From contig CAZIJQ010000073.1 of NCBI GenBank assembly GCA_964539785.1, positions 1-10,304 of the forward strand: a DNA stretch of 10,304 bases, written 5' to 3'. How positions within the stretch are numbered: the stretch's first letter is position 1; every line of letters begins with the position of its first letter. Position numbers and translations under genes: made by a program. Origin of the DNA: JABMPO01 sp964539785. Lineage in GTDB: Bacteria > Fidelibacterota > Marinisomatia > Marinisomatales > TCS56. Under the pieces are notes generated by a model. It worked only from the letters and a program-made list of their open reading frames with translations, did not search any database and was not told the DNA's origin. Of this stretch, positions 5,427-10,304 are shown piece after piece.

Positions 5427-6214
5427 TGACCCTGGAGGACATTCTGGCACCACCGGCGGTATTTAATCTGGCAAATAAACTTAAAGGCTTGGTTTTAGTC
5501 ACCGGTGCCACTGGCAGCGGTAAATCAACCACCCTCTCTGCTTTTGTTGATCACATCAATGCCCGCCGTCGCGGACATATTCTCACAATTGAGGACCCCA
5601 TTGAATTTGTGCATAAGAGTAAGAAATGCTTAATCACCCAACGGGAAATTGGCACTCATTCGAATTCATTCGCAAACGCTCTGCGTGCTGCTCTGCGTGA
5701 AGACCCCGATGTGATTTTAGTCGGTGAATTGCGAGACCTTGACACAATTTCGCTGGCATTAACGGCTGCCGAAACCGGGCACCTGGTGCTGGGAACCCTG
5801 CATACCGGCAGCGCTCCGGAAGCCGCCGACCGTGTCATTGACGTGTTTCCATCAAGCCAGCACAATCAAATCAGATCCATTTTTTCCAGTACCTTGCAAG
5901 GTGTAATCGCCCAAAAACTGATCAAGCGTAAAAATACCGATGGTCGTGTTGCCAGCATGGAAGTCATGTTGGGTACCAACAGTATTCGCAATCTGATTCG
6001 GGAAAGGAAATCCCATCAATTGCTGTCAGCCATCCAAACCTCAACTGAAGAGGGCATGCAAAGTAGTGACCAAGCACTAATAAACCTGCTGGACGATGAT
6101 GAAATCACCTTGGAAGAAGCACAGAGCCACGCCGTTGAAGCCAGGCCGTTTGAGGAATGGGCCGGCAGCATTCGCAACGTACTTCATTCAAAAAAGAAGG
6201 TGGTTATGATTTAA
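5426..6214 (+). pseudogene. pilT: PilT, type IV pilus retraction ATPase, N-terminal part missing
   Basis: 262 residues remain after the IS. They start at MTLEDILAPP, which in complete PilT proteins lies about 100 residues in, so the N-terminal PAS-like domain is gone. The ATPase core is intact: Walker A GATGSGKST (27-35), Asp box HILTIEDPIEFV (51-62), Walker B DPDVILVGELRD (93-104) and His box AETGHLVLGTLHT (115-127). The AIRNLIRE-like C-terminal motif appears as SIRNLIRERKSHQ, identifying PilT rather than PilB. A longer frame from 5327 fuses 33 residues translated from the IS end; it is unlikely to replace the lost domain. No good ribosome binding site precedes the ATG at 5426. Its stop overlaps the next start by one base. 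Retraction activity is probably lost unless another pilT exists. Confidence 0.88.
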
Positions 6215-7818
6215 TGAGATTAATCTTATTTCTGTTAACATCAATGTTATTAGTCGGGCAGGTATCCGAATACCCTAAAATAGTTACAGTAAATGGATTA
6301 GTATATTTTGACAATGGTGGGTTTATCACTGAGGTCAAAGAATGTCTGGTAAAAGTTTCCGGTTTCGAATCCCCTATCATGACAATGACTGATTCTTCCG
6401 GTAGTTTCTCAGTAGATCTTCCAATCTCCAAAGACTTTTACATGTTTAATTTCAAAATTCAGTTCAATTTCTCTAAGCAATTACCGGCACTGCACTTTGC
6501 TACTGCCAACCGATCAGTCAGCGCTAAAGCCTTTACTAATGAAGGTTATAATTTTGGTATTATCTATCTTACGGATCCGGATACAGGTGCCGTCAAACAA
6601 CCACCCACCGTATGGGATATGCTGGAAGATTCATTACGTCTCCTACACCTGGGAATGCGAAATGTTGAAACCGATGTGGATAAATTAAACATCCGTCTGA
6701 CTACCAGTAACCGCCAGAACAGCCAATATCAGAAACATATTGCTGATCTGGAACTTCAGAGCGATGATTATTATGATCAAATCATCGAGCTGCAATCCCT
6801 AAGTGAACAAAATGATCTGGATCTGATGCACCTTCAGTCTCAATTAGAAAAATCCAGATTCTCTGCCAGTCTGGTTCGCGGTTTTACTTTGGAGAAATAT
6901 TTAGACATCGTACAAGCGCGCGATTCGGTTATTGCTAGATTGGACAGTTCCGTAATTGACCCCGAATATTCTGGTATTTCTTATGACATAGAAAAACCCG
7001 AGCGCAATAAATATATCCAGCGGCAAGACCTTTTCGCTGATTTTGTGGGATTTGATGTTGATGATGAGCTTAGTTATGCCAACTACGGTAGCATCCGCGA
7101 TTCACTATTGGCCGGTCAGGATAGCTTAACTGGTTTGTTCGATTCATATAGAGCCCTATCCCCTGATCGTGAAGTGGCACTGGGTGAACAGGATGCCCTG
7201 GTGCTGGCATATTTAAAGCGTTACGCTAAAAAACCAAAAACGGGGCAAACCTTATATGACAATATTTTCGTTGAACATTATTTTGATATGATTGCAGTAA
7301 GGGATTTAATATTAACTAGTTTAGATCAATCGTTTCAAAACCGTGAAACAATGCTGAGGGTTTATACACGTAATAAAATAATGATCAATGGGGCATTCAT
7401 GCGGCAGGATTTGCTCGCTAAATATTCCGGCATCAAGTCAGATGACTCTATTAAATATGTGAATTATGGCGTTATTCGTGATTCACTGATGAATATCCAG
7501 GATCAGCTTGCGCAAACATATTATGCTAATGAAGATAATGCGGCTTTATACCAAAGTTTATCAGCCAGCCGAACGAACTACCTTGCTGAGCAAGATTTAT
7601 TAGTTCTGGCAAATGTGATTAATTTCAATCAGTACGAATTACATGAAGTAATGCCGGGCGATTATCTTTGGAATATTGCCAAACAAAATCCAATATATAG
7701 CGACCCCTATGCCTGGCGCATACTATTTATGTTTAATAAAGACCAGATTGCCAATCCGGATTCAATTTATCCAGGCCAAATACTGAAGGTTCCCATACCG
7801 GGACCGGGTCAGGACTAA
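6214..7818 (+). CDS. Secreted coiled-coil, repeat and LysM protein of the pilus operon
   Basis: 534 residues. The ATG at 6214 overlaps the pilT stop (TAATG) and gives a signal peptide (MRLILFLLTSMLLVGQVSEY); an upstream ATG at 6157 would bury it. Domains in order: a beta-sandwich resembling carboxypeptidase-regulatory domains (about 22-115, VNGLVYFDNGG...TDSSGSFSVDLP); a coiled coil (about 135-216); two related repeats of about 110 residues (227-337 and 353-470) sharing ARD, RNK, RQDL, YxNYGxIRDSL and EQDxLVLA; and a C-terminal LysM domain (about 472-529, HEVMPGDYLWNIAKQNP...IYPGQILKVP), which binds peptidoglycan. A periplasmic scaffold tying the pilus machine to the cell wall, in the manner of FimV or TsaP, is a reasonable inference, but the repeats match no family I know. 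Confidence 0.8.
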   Translation: MRLILFLLTSMLLVGQVSEYPKIVTVNGLVYFDNGGFITEVKECLVKVSGFESPIMTMTDSSGSFSVDLPISKDFYMFNFKIQFNFSKQLPALHFATANRSVSAKAFTNEGYNFGIIYLTDPDTGAVKQPPTVWDMLEDSLRLLHLGMRNVETDVDKLNIRLTTSNRQNSQYQKHIADLELQSDDYYDQIIELQSLSEQNDLDLMHLQSQLEKSRFSASLVRGFTLEKYLDIVQARDSVIARLDSSVIDPEYSGISYDIEKPERNKYIQRQDLFADFVGFDVDDELSYANYGSIRDSLLAGQDSLTGLFDSYRALSPDREVALGEQDALVLAYLKRYAKKPKTGQTLYDNIFVEHYFDMIAVRDLILTSLDQSFQNRETMLRVYTRNKIMINGAFMRQDLLAKYSGIKSDDSIKYVNYGVIRDSLMNIQDQLAQTYYANEDNAALYQSLSASRTNYLAEQDLLVLANVINFNQYELHEVMPGDYLWNIAKQNPIYSDPYAWRILFMFNKDQIANPDSIYPGQILKVPIPGPGQD

Positions 7819-7821
7819 GCA

Positions 7822-8103
7822 GTGTTTGATCTATTTTCCTTTAAATCGGCGGTTTGGGCTTTGATTATTTTTGTGGTCCTATTCATGTTTATTTTATCAT
7901 TACGATTTTTTTTCGCAACAGATAACGATACTTATCGAAAAAGATCGGCACATTGCAGCAATTGTGATAAATTCAAGCGGACCGGCAATATTTTTGAAGG
8001 CTATTGTAATTTATGGAAGCGAGAAGTATTGAAGGACAGCACCTGCAAACACTTTAATGCTGAGGGATTAGTAGCCAGGATTCTAGGCTTTTTAGGATTT
8101 TAA
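7822..8103 (+). CDS. Small membrane protein with a four-cysteine cluster
   Basis: 93 residues from a GTG start, 3 nt after the previous stop. One membrane helix (about 10-32) is followed by a positively charged stretch and a compact Cys/His-rich domain: HCSNC (43-48), GYCNLW and STCKHF. Four Cys with adjacent His could bind zinc or an iron-sulfur centre. The charge pattern suggests the domain faces the cytoplasm. It ends in a short hydrophobic RILGFLGF tail. I do not recognise the family; its position inside the pilus operon suggests an accessory role. Coding status is supported by the tight spacing to both neighbours (13 bp to the next start). Confidence 0.7.
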   Translation: MFDLFSFKSAVWALIIFVVLFMFILSLRFFFATDNDTYRKRSAHCSNCDKFKRTGNIFEGYCNLWKREVLKDSTCKHFNAEGLVARILGFLGF

Positions 8104-8115
8104 GAGGAAATAACA

Positions 8116-8496
8116 TTGAATACAAATCTGACAAAAAAAACTATCCTAATCGTTGATGACGATTCGAATATCATCAATCTACTGAAATCATTTGTTGCCC
8201 CCCTGGGGCATGAAATCGTTACTGCGACAGACGGAATGGAAGGCTTGCAATTAGCCCGGACTCTTCGACCAAATCTGATTTTACTGGATGTTATGCTACC
8301 AAAACTGGATGGTTACAAAATTAGTCGTTTTCTTAAATTTGATGAAAATTATAAGATGATTCCAATCGTCATGTTGACTGCCAAATCTGATGAGCATGAT
8401 GAAATAATTGGTAGGCAAACCGGGGCCGACGCATATTGTACCAAACCCTTTACCCAAAAAAATATAATAAATTTAATTAATAAATATATAAAATAG
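8116..8496 (+). CDS. Stand-alone CheY-like response regulator receiver 1
   Basis: 126 residues, one receiver domain and no output domain. The acidic pocket is D14-D15-D16, phosphoacceptor Asp58 in LILLDVMLPKLDGY, switch Thr88 in MLTAKSD and Lys110 in CTKPF; all are present, so it should be phosphorylatable. Start is TTG with a GAGGA ribosome binding site 7 nt upstream. Single-domain receivers such as PilG and PilH control type IV pilus motors in Pseudomonas, so a role in steering PilB/PilT is plausible. It is a close paralogue of the next gene, which begins 2 nt after its stop. No histidine kinase is in the window. Confidence 0.93.
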   Translation: MNTNLTKKTILIVDDDSNIINLLKSFVAPLGHEIVTATDGMEGLQLARTLRPNLILLDVMLPKLDGYKISRFLKFDENYKMIPIVMLTAKSDEHDEIIGRQTGADAYCTKPFTQKNIINLINKYIK

Positions 8497-8498
8497 TA

Positions 8499-8864
8499 AT
8501 GGCCAAAAAAATATTGCTCATTGAAGACGATCCCAGCATGGTAAAATTTATGCAGAGCTTGATAAAACAACTTGGTTTTGTATTTGATGTGGCAATAGAT
8601 GGAATGGAAGGTCTTCATAAAGCTCGCAACCTAAATCCGGACTTGATTATTCTTGATATTATGTTACCAAAACTTGACGGGTACAAAATCAGTCGGTTCT
8701 TAAAATTTGATGAACAGTATCAACACATACCCATAATAATGCTGACGGCAAAATCAGATAAAAAAGATGAGAAAACTGGAAAAGCTACCGGTGCCAATGC
8801 TTATATCACGAAGCCATTTGATAAACAGAATTTAATCAAAACCATTAATGCCTTCATTGCTTAG
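8499..8864 (+). CDS. Stand-alone CheY-like response regulator receiver 2
   Basis: 121 residues, a single receiver domain: E9-D10-D11, phosphoacceptor Asp53 in LIILDIMLPKLDGY, Thr83 in MLTAKSD and Lys105 in ITKPF. The stretch from DGMEGL through LPKLDGYKISRFLKFDE is nearly identical to receiver 1, also at DNA level (8290-8345 against 8661-8716), indicating tandem duplication. The N-terminal third and the alpha-4/alpha-5 face differ more, which suggests distinct partners. The 3' end overlaps the prepilin peptidase start by 17 bp. Confidence 0.93.
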   Translation: MAKKILLIEDDPSMVKFMQSLIKQLGFVFDVAIDGMEGLHKARNLNPDLIILDIMLPKLDGYKISRFLKFDEQYQHIPIIMLTAKSDKKDEKTGKATGANAYITKPFDKQNLIKTINAFIA

Positions 8865-9645
8865 CACAGTAAAAATAGTAATTACGGCCGTTTTTGGCTT
8901 GGCATTCGGAAGCTTTCTGAATGTCGTAATTGCCAGGTTACCGGTTGGGAAATCGATTGCCTCCCCCCCATCCCTATGCCCCCATTGTGAGGCTACAATT
9001 CGATGGTGGCAAAACATTCCGCTAATCAGTTATATCCTGTTAAAAGGTCGCTGCTCGAATTGCAACACAGCAATTTCTGTCGTTTATCCCTTTGTTGAAT
9101 TACTTACGGGATTATTGTTCGTCCTGCTATATATCAATTTTGATTGGTCTCCGGTCTTCCTTTTCTATTCCATTTTAGTACTTTTTCTGATTCCCATTGC
9201 AATAATTGATTTCCGACATTTTTTGATTTATGATGTGCTGACAATTCCAGGTGCTATGGCAGGGATAATTTTTGCGGGAACTGTTGATCTATCAATTATA
9301 ACCATCACTCAATCACTGATTGGAGCCGGGGTTGGAATCAGCTTTTTATTCATTTTGAGACTCATAGGTAATTTCCTATTCAAAAAAGATACCATGGGGC
9401 TGGGAGATATTAAATTGGCGGGATTGATCGGGGTATTTTTGGGTTGGGATATTATAATTCTAAGTATCTTCCTGGCTGCAGTTATGATAGTTTTAGTTGC
9501 AATCATTCTAAGAATTTCTAATTCCAAAATGGAGGCTGGAAAATTTCCCTTTGGTACCTATCTAAGCACGGCCGCAATAATAAACCTGTTTTGGGGTGAT
9601 CAAATAATACGTGCGTACCTAACCATGATTTTCCAAAATAATTAA
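8848..9645 (+). CDS. pilD: Prepilin peptidase / N-methyltransferase PilD (type IV leader peptidase)
   Basis: 265 residues, full length. An N-terminal FGSFLNVVIARLP helix end, the zinc-binding pairs CPHC (44-47) and CSNC (69-72) of the methyltransferase domain, and the two catalytic aspartates of the aspartyl protease, Asp121 in IIDFRHFLIYD and Asp187 in GLGDIKLAG (the GxGD motif), are all visible. Seven or eight hydrophobic helices make it an inner-membrane enzyme. It removes the leader peptide of type IV prepilins and methylates the new N-terminal residue. The ATG at 8848 lies inside the end of receiver 2, pointing to coupled translation. pilB follows after 5 nt. Confidence 0.96.
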   Translation: MPSLLSTVKIVITAVFGLAFGSFLNVVIARLPVGKSIASPPSLCPHCEATIRWWQNIPLISYILLKGRCSNCNTAISVVYPFVELLTGLLFVLLYINFDWSPVFLFYSILVLFLIPIAIIDFRHFLIYDVLTIPGAMAGIIFAGTVDLSIITITQSLIGAGVGISFLFILRLIGNFLFKKDTMGLGDIKLAGLIGVFLGWDIIILSIFLAAVMIVLVAIILRISNSKMEAGKFPFGTYLSTAAIINLFWGDQIIRAYLTMIFQNN

Positions 9646-9650
9646 ATCCT

Positions 9651-10265
9651 ATGGTTCAAATAAGAAAACGAATAGGTGAATTGCTGGTAGATGCCGGCGC
9701 TATCACTGAAGAAGAATTAGAGCAAGGTTTAAATCAACAAAAACTTACCGGATTACCTCTGGGAACAACCGTTGTAAAAATGGGATTGCTGACGGAGCAT
9801 AATCTGGTCACAACACTCAGTCAGCAACTGGATATTCCCTATCTGTTCCTGGAAAATTATTTATTCGACCAGGAGACTGTAAAACTTATTCCCGAGGATT
9901 ATGCCCGCCACAACCGAGTCATCCCTCTGTTTCTGATCGAAAAAACCCTTACAATCGGAATTTCCGATCCTTCAAATATTGACATCTTTGATGATCTCGC
10001 CCGCTTAACAAAGATGGAGATTGAACCCACTCTATGTGCGGAAAGCGAAATCCTTGAAGCCCTCGATGAACAGTACGGAACATCCAAACCCATGGACGAT
10101 GTGCTCCAGAAAATCCGAACCATGGATAAGAATGCTCCCACTAGTGAAGACTCTCCCATGATTCAACTGGTCGAACTAATGATCGAACAGGCTGTAAAAC
10201 TCAAGGCCAGTGATATTCATATTGAGCCTGATGAGACAGTAGTACGCGTGTGTGTGGGTTTTTAA
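9651..10265 (+). pseudogene. pilB: PilB, pilus extension ATPase, cut off after the N-terminal domain
   Basis: The frame encodes the N-terminal MshEN/GspE-N domain (about 1-150: RIGELLVDAGAITEEELE, LPLGTTVVKMGLL, FLENYLFDQE, RVIPLFLIEKTLTIGISDP) and the beginning of the second domain (LKASDIHIEPDETVVRV). Complete PilB proteins continue here with R-Y-R-I-D-G and about 360 more residues including the ATPase core. Instead the sequence after about 10250 reads CVGF and a TAA at 10263. The break point is abrupt and the new sequence begins TGTGTGGGTTTTTAATC, which has the look of a mobile-element end. Without Walker motifs the product cannot power pilus assembly. The start is the ATG 5 nt after pilD. 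Confidence 0.85.
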
Positions 10266-10304
10266 TCAGCCGGACTAATTTGATGTAAAAGCTAAGGTGA
10301 TACT
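10251..10304. other. Foreign sequence after the pilB break, possible insertion-element end
   Basis: 54 bp with no similarity to PilB in any frame, starting TGTGTGGG. A terminal TG(T) is common to several insertion-sequence families, but no transposase or partner repeat lies in the window, so the family cannot be named. Confidence 0.35.

Overview
The window looks like a chromosomal segment of an uncultivated, moderately AT-rich Gram-negative bacterium. Hints are a lipoprotein signal, type IV pilus genes with a prepilin peptidase, and two tRNA genes preceded by TTTG-N19-TAAA elements resembling the Bacteroidetes/FCB-type housekeeping promoter. Phylum placement is an inference and stays weak.

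Left part (1-3460, all on the minus strand). A tRNA-Gly(GCC) is followed by a compact 317-bp unit: the 3' 31 nt of the tRNA, a hairpin, and a small GIY-YIG endonuclease gene. Right behind its stop comes a second copy of the tRNA 3' part and hairpin, then a decayed second GIY-YIG gene. Upstream of this lies a probable operon: a SUI1/YciH-like factor, a small membrane protein with a broken frame at an A9 tract, a lipoprotein of the metallophosphoesterase/5'-nucleotidase type, a membrane-anchored rhodanese, and a MauE/DoxX-like membrane protein. The lipoprotein carries an in-frame TGA at the second Cys position of a PCGC motif, followed by a SECIS-like hairpin. I read it as a selenoprotein of 382 residues rather than a truncated 315-residue one. 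A tRNA-Ala(GGC) precedes the operon.

Middle (3460-5426). About 220 bp without a gene are followed by a short ORF fragment and then an IS1380-like insertion sequence with imperfect terminal inverted repeats (about 3781-5426) and a 438-residue DDE transposase on the minus strand. No target duplication is visible. The two flanks belong to unrelated genes, so the IS probably marks a rearrangement.

Right part (5426-10304, plus strand). This is a tightly packed type IV pilus operon: pilT lacking its N-terminal domain at the IS edge, a secreted protein with a coiled coil, two internal repeats and a LysM domain, a small Cys-rich membrane protein, two tandem CheY-like receivers, the prepilin peptidase pilD, and pilB. 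PilB reads normally to its ASDIHIEP motif and then runs into foreign sequence and a stop near 10250, so the locus is disrupted at both ends. Together these genes would process pilins (PilD), extend and retract the pilus (PilB, PilT), anchor it at peptidoglycan (LysM protein, inferred) and signal through phosphorylated receivers.
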